Assembly: GCF_031202265.1 (NCBI RefSeq)
Contig: NZ_CP100604.1
Span: 8,228,501-8,292,500, forward strand
Source of the DNA: Bradyrhizobium sp. Ash2021
GTDB taxonomy: Bacteria; Pseudomonadota; Alphaproteobacteria; Rhizobiales; Xanthobacteraceae
Direction of reading: 5' to 3'
DNA length: 64,000 bases
In this document: piece after piece, positions 33,978-43,290 of the stretch
Layout: each line of letters starts with the position of its first letter
Numbering within the stretch: the first letter of the stretch is position 1
Position numbers and translations under genes: made by a program
Notes under the pieces: model-generated
Told to the model about the DNA's origin: nothing
Database searches by the model: none
The model's input: only the letters and a program-made list of their open reading frames with translations

Positions 33978-35360
33978 ATGCGCGACGAAGCCAAGATCAA
34001 ATTGCGTGAGAGCCTGCGCGGCCCGGTCATCGAGCGCGGCGCGGCCAATTATGATGAAGCCCGTGCCCTCTATAACGGCATGATCGACAAGCACCCGTTG
34101 CTGATCGCCCGCTGTGTCGATGTCGCCGACGTGATCGCGGCGGTGAATTTCGGCCGCGACAACGGCCTCCGCATCGCGATACGCGGCGGCGGTCACAATG
34201 GGCCAGGGCTCGCCAGCGTCGATGATGGCCTGGTCATCGACCTGTCGGACATCAAGGGCGTGCGCGTCGACCCGGTTGCTCGCACCGCGCGGGTCGGCGC
34301 CGGGTGTACCCAGGGCGACGTCGACCACGCCACCCACGCGTTCGGCCTCGCCGTGCCGGCCGGCATTATCTCGACCACCGGCGTCGCCGGCCTCACCTTG
34401 AGCGGCGGCCACGGTTATCTCACTCGCAAATACGGCCTGACCATCGACAATCTGATCGAGGCCGACGTCGTGCTGGCCGATGGCAGCTTCGTCGTCGCCA
34501 GCAAGGACAACAACCCCGATCTGTTCTGGGCGCTGCGCGGCGGCGGCGGCAATTTCGGCGTCGTCACCTCCTTTGTGTTCCGGCTGCATCCGGTGAGCAC
34601 GGTGTTTGCCGGACCGATCGCCTGGGACCAGATGCACGCGCGCACCATCATGCAGCGTTATCGCGATTTCCTGCCGAAAGCACCGGAGGAACTCGGCATT
34701 TTCCTCGGGCTCAAGACGGTCCTGTCGAGCGCGCCGTTTCCGCAAGAACTGTGGGGCAAGCGCATCTGCCTGCTGATGTGCTGTTACGACGGCTCCGAGG
34801 ACAACGGCAAGAAGGCCTTGGCACCGCTAATCGACGCGCTGCCGGCGCCATGGTTCAACTGGATGGGAACGATGCCGTATCCGGCCGTGCAGAGCATGTT
34901 CGATGGGCTCTACCCGAAGGGAATGCAGTGGTATTGGCGGGGCGACTTCGTCAAGACTCTTTCGGACGCAGCGATCGATGCCCATCTCGAACAGGCGGCA
35001 AAAACGCCGAGCGAATTGTCGCTGATGCATCTCTACCCGATCGACGGCGCCGTCCATCGCGTCGGCAGCGGCGACACCGCCTGGAATTGCCGCGACGCGA
35101 CCTGGTCGATGGTGATCGCCGGTATCGACCCGAACCCGCAGAAGGCGGGGCCGGTCACACGATGGACAAAAGCCTATTGGGAGGCGGTGCATCCGTTCGA
35201 CCTCGGCGGCGCCTATCCGAATTTCATGATGGACGATGAGGGCGACGCCCGGCTCAAGGCGACCTACGGGGGAAACTATGCCCGGCTGGCCGCTGTGAAG
35301 AGCAAATATGATGCTGCCAACGTGTTCCGGGTCAACCAGAACATCAAGCCGGCCGCCTGA
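33978..35360 (+). CDS. FAD-linked oxidase of the berberine bridge enzyme type
   Basis: From the ATG at 33978 with AAAGGAG before it there are 460 residues; the longer frame overlaps the rhodanese remnant. The PCMH-type FAD domain shows IAIRGGGHNGPG near 73-83, whose histidine is the covalent FAD attachment site, then GLTLSGGHGYLTRKYG and ADVVLADGSFV. The C-terminal NQNIKPA is the BBE motif. Such enzymes oxidise alcohols, sugars or secondary metabolites with oxygen. The second covalent cysteine of bicovalent members is replaced (STTGVAGL), suggesting single attachment. No partner genes are visible. Confidence 0.88.
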   Translation: MRDEAKIKLRESLRGPVIERGAANYDEARALYNGMIDKHPLLIARCVDVADVIAAVNFGRDNGLRIAIRGGGHNGPGLASVDDGLVIDLSDIKGVRVDPVARTARVGAGCTQGDVDHATHAFGLAVPAGIISTTGVAGLTLSGGHGYLTRKYGLTIDNLIEADVVLADGSFVVASKDNNPDLFWALRGGGGNFGVVTSFVFRLHPVSTVFAGPIAWDQMHARTIMQRYRDFLPKAPEELGIFLGLKTVLSSAPFPQELWGKRICLLMCCYDGSEDNGKKALAPLIDALPAPWFNWMGTMPYPAVQSMFDGLYPKGMQWYWRGDFVKTLSDAAIDAHLEQAAKTPSELSLMHLYPIDGAVHRVGSGDTAWNCRDATWSMVIAGIDPNPQKAGPVTRWTKAYWEAVHPFDLGGAYPNFMMDDEGDARLKATYGGNYARLAAVKSKYDAANVFRVNQNIKPAA

Positions 35361-35607
35361 CGTAGCGGGCCTCACTTGTCGACCTCTGTGCACTGCCTTC
35401 GGCGCAGTACCTCTGCCTCGCGAAATGCCGCCGTTGGTCGTGCCAGCGCGGCGGTTTTCGTTTTGCAACACTCGCTGAGGATGTGCCGTAACGGCGCGAT
35501 TGCTATTCGCCGGATCGACAGAGCGAGACATCACCGGCGCACCTCGATACGCGGTGACGTCCAAAGAAAAGGGCGGTTCGGTCGGTGGATCGGGCCAATG
35601 CCTGGCG

Positions 35608-36825
35608 TCATACGAAGGCACTCAATCCCGTAATCGACTTGCCGACGATCAGCGTGTTCATCTCCCTTGTGCCCTCATAGGAGTAGATTGCTTCGGCATC
35701 GGCCACGAAGCGTCCGATGTGGTTCTCGAGCAGGATGCCGTTGCCGCCGAGCAACTCGCGCGCATAGCCGACGGTTTCTCGGCATTTGACCGTGCAGAAC
35801 GCTTTCGCGAGCGACGCATGCTCGTCGCGCATCACGCCTTCGTCCTGAAGCTGGGCGAGACGCAGCATCATCGCCTGGGTCGAGGTGACGTTGCCGAGCA
35901 TCCTCACCAGCAGGTCCTGAACGAGTTGGAAGCCGCCGATAGGCCTTCCGAATTGCGTCCGCTCCGTCGCATAGCGGAGCGCATGCTCGTATGCTCCCAT
36001 CTGGCAGCCTACGGCGAACCACGCCACGCCAGTGCGCGTCATCCTGAGAACCTTGGCGGTGTCCTTGAACGAGTTGGCGTTCTGCAAGCGGTCGGCCTCG
36101 GGAACGCGGCAGTCGCTCAGGGTGATCAACCCGTTCTGCACGACCCGCAATGCCATCTTGGTCTTGATCTTCTCGACCGAGAAGCCGGGATTGTCCTTTC
36201 CCACAACAAAGCCCTTGACCTGATTCGAGCCTTCCTCTCGTGCCCAGATCACGTTGATGTCGGCGAACGTGGCATTTCCGATCCATTTCTTCTGGCCATT
36301 GAGAATCCAGCTGTCGCCTTCACGGCGGCATGTCGTCATCATTCCACCTGATGTCGCCGACCCCACCAGCGGCTCCGTCAAGCCGAACGAGCCGATCTTG
36401 TCGAAGCGCATCATGGGCGGCAGCCAGCGTTGCTTCTGCTGCTCGTCGCCGCACAGATAGATCGATCCGGCCGAAAGGCCCGTGTGCACGCCCCAGAACG
36501 TCGCGACCGACGCATCGACACGCGCCAACTCCATCGCGACAAGGCCGTTCAGCAGCCAGCTGCCGCCGGCGGCGCCATATCCCTGATAGCCCACCCCTCC
36601 GATACCGACTTCCGCCATCTTCGGGATGATCTCGAAGGGAAATGCATCGCGGCTCCAATAATCCTCGATCACCGGCGCGACGACGCCTTCCGTGAACTCG
36701 CGAACATTTTTGAGCAGCGCCCGCTCGCTGTCGTTCAGCACGGCGGCTATCCTGTAGAAGTCGCCTTCGATTGGAGGTGGAGCGTAGTCCGTTTTCCCGA
36801 TTGATTTTGCCTGCTGAGTCGCCAT
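35608..36825 (-). CDS. Acyl-CoA dehydrogenase, glutaryl-CoA dehydrogenase-like
   Basis: From the ATG at 36825 there are 405 residues. Family features are GSFGLTEPLVGSATSGGMMTT for FAD and substrate binding, ILNGQKKWIGNATFADI, and the active-site base in YSYEGTREMNTLIVGKSITG near 383-402, in the YEGT context of the glutaryl-CoA dehydrogenase branch. It oxidises an acyl-CoA to the enoyl-CoA, passing electrons to ETF. It is the last gene of the PHA operon and would supply the enoyl-CoA that the MaoC hydratase turns into (R)-3-hydroxyacyl-CoA. Substrate chain length is not evident. Confidence 0.88.
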   Translation of the reverse strand: MATQQAKSIGKTDYAPPPIEGDFYRIAAVLNDSERALLKNVREFTEGVVAPVIEDYWSRDAFPFEIIPKMAEVGIGGVGYQGYGAAGGSWLLNGLVAMELARVDASVATFWGVHTGLSAGSIYLCGDEQQKQRWLPPMMRFDKIGSFGLTEPLVGSATSGGMMTTCRREGDSWILNGQKKWIGNATFADINVIWAREEGSNQVKGFVVGKDNPGFSVEKIKTKMALRVVQNGLITLSDCRVPEADRLQNANSFKDTAKVLRMTRTGVAWFAVGCQMGAYEHALRYATERTQFGRPIGGFQLVQDLLVRMLGNVTSTQAMMLRLAQLQDEGVMRDEHASLAKAFCTVKCRETVGYARELLGGNGILLENHIGRFVADAEAIYSYEGTREMNTLIVGKSITGLSAFV

Positions 36826-36916
36826 CGGTTTCTCCCTGCGCTGAGTGGTGAGGCCTGCCTGCGTTTGCTGGCTCCCAGCAAAGCTGGCTTGTCGCTTTGC
36901 CGGAGATCCTCCTGGT

Positions 36917-37009
36917 TCAGGTCGGCTCGTTTCGAGCAAAGCTGGCGCGTAGCCCCTCAAGAGCCTCTTTCATGCGGTTCTCGATATACAACGTCGTGTC
37001 TGTCGTCAT
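36917..37009 (-). CDS. 30-residue ORF coupled to the depolymerase gene
   Basis: The ATG overlaps the depolymerase stop as ATGA, and a very strong GGGAGGAA stands just before it. The product begins MTTDTTLYIENRMKEA and ends RASFARNEPT; it is a single amphipathic helix. No family is recognised. The coupling and ribosome site argue for translation, perhaps as a small granule-associated or regulatory peptide. Confidence 0.45.
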   Translation of the reverse strand: MTTDTTLYIENRMKEALEGLRASFARNEPT

Positions 37010-37959
37010 TTCCTCCCTTCCCGCTGTGTTTGGACATCGCGGCGTCCTCCGAATGACGGAATGAGGTCTCTGACCCAACCAGCCAATCGTGAAAGTGGAG
37101 ATGATGGATCGACGTGCTTGCTCGCGTCGGCCAGAAATGCCTCGATCAGGGCGGCGGTTTCCACCGGCCGCGTCACGATGAACAGGTGCCCGTCCTCGAT
37201 CATCCGGAGCTCGGCGTTCGGGATCAGGCCCGCTAGAATGTGACCATTGACCGGAGGGACCAGTGGATCGTCGCGGCCCATCAGAACGAGCGTCGGCTGC
37301 GGCAGCGACCACAGCCACGGCAGACTGGTCCAGCCGCTCATCGCGAGAAGCTGATACAGATAGCCCAAGCTTCGCGCACCGTGCATCGCGACCGCGTGCC
37401 GGCCGATCAGGGATGGGTCGTCGCGAAAGGCTCCCCCGTAAATATCCGCCGCTATCCTGTTCATGTAGTCCTTGTCGGTGTAGCGGCGCGGCGTAGCCAT
37501 TTTCCACAACACGGAGGGGCTTGCCGGCACCATCGTGAAACCGGGCGCCGTCGCAGCGAGCACCAACCGCCGGCACAGCTTTGGATATTGATGCGCGAAC
37601 TGCTGCGCGATTCCGCCGCCCCAGGACACGCCGGCGACGTCGATCTCCGTGTAGCCGAGTTCCGCGACGAGGCCCGCGGCAAGCCGCGCCAGCGTTGATG
37701 GGCGATACGGAAGGAGCGGCCTGGGTGAGCCGCCGACGCCGGGCACGTCAAAGATGATTGCCGTCGTGCTCGTGAGTGCTTCCAGGAACGGCTTCGCCAA
37801 CTCCCAATTGGCGCCGATCCCGTTGAACAGCAACAGCGGCGGCTGCTGGCCGCTGTTGTGCCTGATGGCAACCTGGAGCAACTGCCCCTCGACCGCGATT
37901 TGTCGCGCCTCGATCTCCGGCGTCGCGCCTCGGTTCCCTCCTGCAGGATCGTTAGTCAA
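37006..37959 (-). CDS. phaZ: Alpha/beta hydrolase, PHA depolymerase (PhaZ)-like
   Basis: About 317 residues from a TTG at 37959; no ATG exists before the conserved region, and a TTG at 37986 is also possible, both overlapping the end of the PHA synthase gene. The fold is clear: LLLFNGIGANWEL, FDVPGVGGSPRP, the nucleophile elbow GVSWGGGIAQQF, LMGRDDPLVPP and the histidine in IEDGHLFI. The GVSWGG elbow and GIGAN oxyanion loop are those of the intracellular depolymerases of medium-chain PHA. With the synthase gene directly upstream it probably mobilises the polymer. Non-ATG start and overlap suggest translational coupling. Confidence 0.78.
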   Translation of the reverse strand: MTNDPAGGNRGATPEIEARQIAVEGQLLQVAIRHNSGQQPPLLLFNGIGANWELAKPFLEALTSTTAIIFDVPGVGGSPRPLLPYRPSTLARLAAGLVAELGYTEIDVAGVSWGGGIAQQFAHQYPKLCRRLVLAATAPGFTMVPASPSVLWKMATPRRYTDKDYMNRIAADIYGGAFRDDPSLIGRHAVAMHGARSLGYLYQLLAMSGWTSLPWLWSLPQPTLVLMGRDDPLVPPVNGHILAGLIPNAELRMIEDGHLFIVTRPVETAALIEAFLADASKHVDPSSPLSRLAGWVRDLIPSFGGRRDVQTQREGRK

Positions 37960-39655
37960 AGACGTAAGTCCCCGGAGCTGCCGCAAGGACCGGATGGCGT
38001 TCGCTACCCAGCGACGCGGCTGCCGCGACCTCTTCGCCCGATCGTGCGTACAGCCAATCGCGCCAGTCGAGCCACCAGCTTCCCTTACGCTTCTCGGCCG
38101 AGGCCATGAATGCGTCTGGACCGGATGGATGGACCGTTCCGATCATGAAGGAGGCCTTCGGATTGGTTGGGGGGTTGAGGAGGCTCTGGAGGTGGCCGCT
38201 GTTCGAAAGCACGAAGGTGGTCCCCTCGCCCATGATCTGGGCGGTCTTGTGCACACCCTTCCAGGGCGTGATGTGGTCGGTCACGCCGGCGATCACGTAA
38301 CTGTCGACCCTGGTTCTGCTCATGTCGATCGCCTTGCCGTTCAGCGTGAGCTTTCCGGCGTTGACGAACGGGTTCGTGAAATAGAGATCCAGGTAATCGC
38401 CATGCAGGCCGGCTGGAAGTCGGGTTGTGTCGGCATTCCAGTACAGGATATCGAAGGCCGGCGGCTGGTTGCCGAGCAGGTAGTTGTTGACCCAGTAATT
38501 CCAGATCAGGTCGTTCGGCCTCATCCAGGCGAACATTCGTGCCAGTTCGTGGCCGTCGACCATGCCGCGCAGCCGGGAGGTTTCCTTGGCCGCGCGCATC
38601 GTCTCCGGCGTCATCAGGCAGCCGAACGCGCTCTCGTCGGCGGTGTTCGGATCGAGCAGGCAGACCGCGAGCACCATATTCCTGATCTTCTGTTGCCCCG
38701 CGCTTCCAAGCGTCGCGAAATAAGCCGTCGAGGTGATGCCCCCGGAACAGGATCCCATCATCGAGATATCGTCGCTGCCGGTCACGGCCCGCGCGACATC
38801 GACAGCTTCGTCAAGCGCTGCGACATAGGTATCGAGGCCCCATTCACGATGCGCCGTTGTCGGATTGCGCCAGCTGATGCAGAACACCTGGATGCCGCTG
38901 TCGACCAGGAAGCGCACCATGCTCTTGTCGGGCGACAGATCCAACGCGTAGTATTTGTTGATCTGCGGCGGGGTGATGACCAGCGGCCGCTTTCTCACAT
39001 TCGGCGTCGTCGGCGAATACTGTATCAACTCCAGCAATTCGTTGCGGAAGACCACGCCACCCTTCGTTGTCGCCAGATTCTCTCCGACCTTGAACGCACT
39101 CTGATCGACCATTGACGGCATGCCGCCGTTCCTGGTGAGGTCATCGAGGTAGTTCTTCAACCCCTGCCAGACGCTGCGGCCGCCGGTATCCAGGAAATTG
39201 CGCATCGCCGCCGGATTGGTCAGCATTGCATTGGTGGGCGCGACCGCATCGATCAGGATTTCCGTGACCAGGTGTGCCCGCGCCTTGTCGATGTTGCTCA
39301 GGCTCGTCTTGTCGACAAAGCCGCTGACTGCATCGCCCCAGGCAAGATAGGCCTTGAGCATCCCGCTGTGCAGCGAACTCTGCTTCCAGGTGGCATCGGA
39401 AAATCGTCTGTCGCCCGCCTTCGGCGCACGCTCGGACTTGCCGGCGACGATGGAGCCGAGTTCGCCCAGGAAAGCGAGCCATTGCTCGGTGGCGACCTTC
39501 GGCTCGTTGACGATGGCCTTGAACAGGGTGCCGGCGCCGTCGACGAAATCCTGCCCCCGGATGCCAACGAGGGGATTGAGCGCCAGCGTATTTCGGGATG
39601 CTTCTTCTGATATCCCCTCCATTGGAGGAGTTTGCTCGCGATTTTCCGCGCTCAT
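37952..39655 (-). CDS. phaC: Poly(3-hydroxyalkanoate) synthase, class II-like
   Basis: A 567-residue synthase. The lipase-like box GSCSGG holds the catalytic cysteine C303; the aspartate D460 lies in GVTDHITPW and the histidine H488 in NSGHLQSL, the complete Cys-Asp-His triad of polymerases. The N-terminal block NPLVGIRGQDFVDGAG and length fit class II enzymes of pseudomonads, which polymerise medium-chain (R)-3-hydroxyacyl-CoA. The start overlaps the MaoC stop as ATGA (39652-39655), and the end overlaps the depolymerase. It works at granule surfaces in the cytoplasm. Confidence 0.9.
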   Translation of the reverse strand: MSAENREQTPPMEGISEEASRNTLALNPLVGIRGQDFVDGAGTLFKAIVNEPKVATEQWLAFLGELGSIVAGKSERAPKAGDRRFSDATWKQSSLHSGMLKAYLAWGDAVSGFVDKTSLSNIDKARAHLVTEILIDAVAPTNAMLTNPAAMRNFLDTGGRSVWQGLKNYLDDLTRNGGMPSMVDQSAFKVGENLATTKGGVVFRNELLELIQYSPTTPNVRKRPLVITPPQINKYYALDLSPDKSMVRFLVDSGIQVFCISWRNPTTAHREWGLDTYVAALDEAVDVARAVTGSDDISMMGSCSGGITSTAYFATLGSAGQQKIRNMVLAVCLLDPNTADESAFGCLMTPETMRAAKETSRLRGMVDGHELARMFAWMRPNDLIWNYWVNNYLLGNQPPAFDILYWNADTTRLPAGLHGDYLDLYFTNPFVNAGKLTLNGKAIDMSRTRVDSYVIAGVTDHITPWKGVHKTAQIMGEGTTFVLSNSGHLQSLLNPPTNPKASFMIGTVHPSGPDAFMASAEKRKGSWWLDWRDWLYARSGEEVAAAASLGSERHPVLAAAPGTYVFD

Positions 39656-40128
39656 TGCCGCGCTCCCGCTGCGGGAAGCAGAAGCGCCAGCGTCTCGGCT
39701 ACCAAAGCTGGCTTCTCCGATCCCTCTACTTCCAGCGTGTTCTGGGTCTTCATGATCACCTGCCCGCCTTCTCTCGGCTCGAGCCCGGCGAGAACAACGC
39801 GCAGCCTGACTCGCGCCCCGGCCGGGACGGGAGCCAGAAAGCGAACCTTGTCGATTCCGTAATTCAGCCCGGCGGCGGCATCAGTCGGGACGACACCGAT
39901 CTCCATCGCCAGCGGGGCCACCATCGCGAGCGTCAGATAGCCGTGGGCGATGGGACTGCGGAACGGACTTTCCTGCTTCGACCTCTCGACGTCCACATGA
40001 ATCCATTGATGGTCGCCGGTGCAGGACGCAAACGCGTCGATACGCGCCTGGTCGATTTTGACCCAACTGGAAACGCCGAGTTCATGCCCAACTTTTTGGC
40101 CCAAACCGGCAAGGGTGAGGCTGCTCAT
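39652..40128 (-). CDS. MaoC-type (R)-enoyl-CoA hydratase
   Basis: From the ATG at 40128, with GAGGAGGAAAG before it, there are 158 residues. The hotdog fold carries the hydratase 2 motif FASCTGDHQWIHVD near residues 33-46, whose aspartate and histidine add water to the trans-enoyl-CoA, and SPIAHGYLTLAM, the usual second block. Such enzymes (PhaJ type) give (R)-3-hydroxyacyl-CoA, the substrate of the PHA synthase encoded immediately downstream with ATGA overlap. It therefore connects fatty-acid oxidation to polymer synthesis in this operon. Confidence 0.88.
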   Translation of the reverse strand: MSSLTLAGLGQKVGHELGVSSWVKIDQARIDAFASCTGDHQWIHVDVERSKQESPFRSPIAHGYLTLAMVAPLAMEIGVVPTDAAAGLNYGIDKVRFLAPVPAGARVRLRVVLAGLEPREGGQVIMKTQNTLEVEGSEKPALVAETLALLLPAAGARQ

Positions 40129-40166
40129 GCTTTCCTCCTCAATCATTCGCGGCTGCATTCGGACAG

Positions 40167-41819
40167 CTACATCTTCTCGTACCGCTTGCGCAGCTCCATT
40201 TTGTTGATCTTGCCGACGCTCGTCTTGGGAATGCTGTCGATGAACAGTATCTTCTCCGGAATGCCGTATTTCGAGATGACGCCTTTGTCGGCGAACACTT
40301 TGAGATGGTCTTTGATAACCGCGGCGCTGACGCCATTCGCATCGGACGCCCGCTTGACCACGAGCGCGAGCGGCCGCTCACCCCATTTGTCGTCCTTGAC
40401 GCCGATGACGGCCGCCTCCGCGACGCCCGCGCATTGCGAGATCAGGTCCTCGATCTGCAACGACGAGACCCACTCGCCGCCGGTCTTGATCACGTCCTTG
40501 ATCCGGTCGGTGATGTGCACATAGCCGTTCGCGTCGATCACGGCGATATCGCTGGTGTGCAGGTAGCCCCCGGCCCAGAGTTGCTCTGAGCCCTCGGGAT
40601 TGTTGAAATAACCCTGGGTGAGCCAGGGCGCCCGCAGCACGATCTCGCCGGCGGACTTGCCGTCATGCGGCACATTCTTCATGTCGGAATCGACGATGCG
40701 CAGATCCACCAGCGGCCCGGCGATCCCGGCCTTGGCGCGGAACTCGACTTCCCCATCCGGATCGCCGGTCAAGTCCTTCGATCGGACGTGGGACACCGCG
40801 GCAAGCGGGCCGGTCTCCGACATCCCATAGCCCGCGAAGATGTCGATGCCCGCAGCCAGCGCCCGCTTGGCCAGCGCCTTCGGCAAGGCCGAACCGCCGA
40901 TCACCATCTTGAGGCCGCTCAGATCGACATTCGCCGCAGCGGCCGCGTCGAGCAGCATCTGCAGGATAGTCGGCACGCCATGGGTGAAGGTGACACCTTC
41001 ATTCTTGATCAGCTTGACCAGCATCGCCGGCTCGTAGCGTCCGGGATAGACCTGCTTGGCGCCGGCAAGTGTCGCGGACCAGGGAAAACCCCAGGCATGG
41101 ACGTGAAACATTGGCGTAATCGGCATGTAGACGTCGTCACGTGAGAAGCGGCCCTGCGAGCCCGACATCCCGAACAGCGCCAATCCGCAGATCGAGTGCA
41201 ACACGAGTTGCCGGTGGCTGTAATAGACGCCCTTGGGCAGTCCGGTCGTGCCGGTTGTGTAAAAAGTGGTCGCCTGGGTGTTCTCGTCGAAATCAGGAAA
41301 GTCGTAGTCAGGCGCAGCCGCAGCAAGCAGGCTCTCATATTCGCCGACGAAGGACAGACTGCCAGTCTGCGGGGCGGGTCGGTCCGACATCACGATCAGC
41401 CGTTTGACCTTCGGCAATTGGGCCTTCAGCCCCTCCACCAATTCGACGAACTCATCGTTGACGAGAAGCGTCGAGGCGCCGGCGTGGTCGATCGTGTAGG
41501 CGATCTGTTCGGGTGACAGGCGGACATTCACCGTCTGCAACACGGCGCCCATCATCGGGATCGCGAAGAAAGCTTCGAGAAACCGGTGGCTGTCCCAGTC
41601 GAGGACGCCCACGGTGTCACCGGGCACAACCCCCGCTTTGCTCAGCGCCGACGCGAGACGGCTTATCCGCTCCCTGATCTGGAGATAGGTGAAGCGCCTC
41701 AGATCGCGGTAAACGACCTCCTGATCCGGCGCTTGCACGCTCGGCGTGTGCCACAATTGCTTGAAAATCAAAGGATATTGATAAGCAGATTTGGTGACCT
41801 GGATCAGCCTTCCCACCAT
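40167..41819 (-). CDS. Acyl-CoA synthetase (long-chain fatty acid CoA ligase type)
   Basis: A 550-residue AMP-forming ligase with GGGAGG before its start. Motifs: the P-loop-like TFYTTGTTGLPKGVYYSH near 190, FHVHAWGFPWSA, the acyl-binding GYGMSETGP near 334, and the late GGEWVSSLQIEDLI and KTSVGKINKMEL, where the final lysine takes part in adenylation. It makes acyl-CoA from a free fatty or related acid with ATP. As the first gene of the minus-strand operon it provides the acyl-CoA for the dehydrogenase, hydratase and PHA synthase that follow. The AraC gene runs divergently 310 bases away. Confidence 0.9.
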   Translation of the reverse strand: MVGRLIQVTKSAYQYPLIFKQLWHTPSVQAPDQEVVYRDLRRFTYLQIRERISRLASALSKAGVVPGDTVGVLDWDSHRFLEAFFAIPMMGAVLQTVNVRLSPEQIAYTIDHAGASTLLVNDEFVELVEGLKAQLPKVKRLIVMSDRPAPQTGSLSFVGEYESLLAAAAPDYDFPDFDENTQATTFYTTGTTGLPKGVYYSHRQLVLHSICGLALFGMSGSQGRFSRDDVYMPITPMFHVHAWGFPWSATLAGAKQVYPGRYEPAMLVKLIKNEGVTFTHGVPTILQMLLDAAAAANVDLSGLKMVIGGSALPKALAKRALAAGIDIFAGYGMSETGPLAAVSHVRSKDLTGDPDGEVEFRAKAGIAGPLVDLRIVDSDMKNVPHDGKSAGEIVLRAPWLTQGYFNNPEGSEQLWAGGYLHTSDIAVIDANGYVHITDRIKDVIKTGGEWVSSLQIEDLISQCAGVAEAAVIGVKDDKWGERPLALVVKRASDANGVSAAVIKDHLKVFADKGVISKYGIPEKILFIDSIPKTSVGKINKMELRKRYEKM

Positions 41820-42113
41820 GGCGGCCTCCCTCGAATTGTCTTCCTCCGGCCGTTTTCGGCGTCCGCCATTCTAGGCGAGCGGATCGCTTGGTCTGCCGTC
41901 GAGTATCCCGACGATCGCACCGCACGGCACCGGCCCGAGCCTCGCGCGCAGCCTGGTGCTTGTGAAGGTCTGAAACGGACGACGAGCGGCCCGAGACGGA
42001 CAAGTTGCCCGTCATCGGGAGCTGGGTCTTGAATAAGAATGCTCCTTTTTACGACCCAGGGGAAGCCGGAGCCTCAGCCGGTCAACCCGACGGCGATCGG
42101 AAAAAGCTGCTAT

Positions 42114-42163
42114 CCTGTCCCGACAACAAGTGACAGAAGCCCTGTCCCGACGACAAGTGACGG
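42114..42163. promoter_or_regulatory. Tandem direct repeats in front of the AraC gene
   Basis: TGTCCCGACRACAAGTGAC occurs at 42116 and again at 42143, 27 bases apart (between two and three helical turns). This is the arrangement of an AraC-type binding site. It overlaps the most upstream start of the araC gene, which suggests the true start is later or that the regulator represses its own gene. Confidence 0.55.
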
Positions 42164-43290
42164 GAGCTTCGAACCGTGTGGGTGTCCCAAGGCAGGTTCA
42201 GTTGTTCAACTCCAAGCAGCCCGGCAGGTCCTCCGCTTTGCGCTCCATTTCGAACAACGCAAAGGACAGGCCGATCGTTGGATTGGGTGAGCGTGTTTAC
42301 GAATCGACCAAACTCGCCGCGCTATTCGACGTACTCGTCGACCAGGGTTGCCCAGCCGGTGAAATACTGAGAAACGTCAACCTGACCCCGGACGCGGTGC
42401 ACTCTCCGAAGTCAAGGATTTCGCTCGCGGAATTGATGACGGCCTGCAAGAATGCAATTCGGCTCTCAAGCGACCCGCACTTGCCATACCGCATCGGTAC
42501 AACAATCCACATCTCCGCCTATGGCATGTACGGGTTCGCCATTCTCTGCTGCCCCGACTTTCGCAAGGCGATGGCTTTTGCCGAACTTTATCACGCGCTC
42601 GCGGCGCCGCTGGCAACGATCGAGTTCACCGAGAAGGAAGGAGTCGCGGGCTGGGTCATTGAGCCCAATGCACGCGCTGCAACCGATCCGCAAGTCTACC
42701 GCTTCATCACCGAGATGCAGATCGGCATTCATATATCGCTGATGCGGGATATCATGGGCCCTTCGTTCACTCCGGATCAGATCAGCGTGGCCTATCCGGA
42801 GGCCCATGACTTTGGCCTGCCCGCGGACCAGATCGGATGTCGTCCAGGCTTCGCGAGCAGCACCAACCAGATCATTTTTCGGTCGGCATGGCTGGACCAG
42901 GCTGCAAATCTCGGCAACAAGACGACGTACCCGGCGATCGTGGCCCTCTGCGACGACCTGCTCAACGATCTAAAATCGCGAATTGGAGTAGCCGGAGAGA
43001 TTCGCGCACTCCTGCTCAGAGATATCACCAACCCTCCGACCCTCGCCGCCGTAGCGAGGCTCCTTGAAGTGAGCGATCGCTCGTTGCGACGCCAGCTACG
43101 GGAACAAGGGATTTCCTTCCGCGGCTTGCTGGATGAACTGCGAATGCAAATCGCGCTGAAATACCTGCGCACAACAAGGCTGGCGAACGAGGATATCGCG
43201 CTGGCGCTCGGATTCAGTGATGCCGCAAATTTCCGCCGCGCATTTCGCCGCTGGACGAACAAGTCACCTAGCGAGATCAGAGGCGAGTAA
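42130..43290 (+). CDS. AraC family transcription regulator
   Basis: The open reading begins with a GTG at 42130, but conserved sequence starts only around residue 50 (GERVYESTKLAALFDVLVD), so translation may start later, for example at a GTG near 42178. The N-terminal ~200 residues resemble the OruR/ArgR-like Arabinose_bd domain (YGMYGFAILCCPDFRKAMAF). The C-terminal ~90 residues are a double helix-turn-helix (SDRSLRRQLREQGISFRGLL, then EDIALALGFSDAANFRRAFRRW). Divergent from the acyl-CoA ligase/PHA operon, it is probably its activator, responding to a fatty acid or its CoA ester. Confidence 0.87.
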   Translation: MTEALSRRQVTGASNRVGVPRQVQLFNSKQPGRSSALRSISNNAKDRPIVGLGERVYESTKLAALFDVLVDQGCPAGEILRNVNLTPDAVHSPKSRISLAELMTACKNAIRLSSDPHLPYRIGTTIHISAYGMYGFAILCCPDFRKAMAFAELYHALAAPLATIEFTEKEGVAGWVIEPNARAATDPQVYRFITEMQIGIHISLMRDIMGPSFTPDQISVAYPEAHDFGLPADQIGCRPGFASSTNQIIFRSAWLDQAANLGNKTTYPAIVALCDDLLNDLKSRIGVAGEIRALLLRDITNPPTLAAVARLLEVSDRSLRRQLREQGISFRGLLDELRMQIALKYLRTTRLANEDIALALGFSDAANFRRAFRRWTNKSPSEIRGE

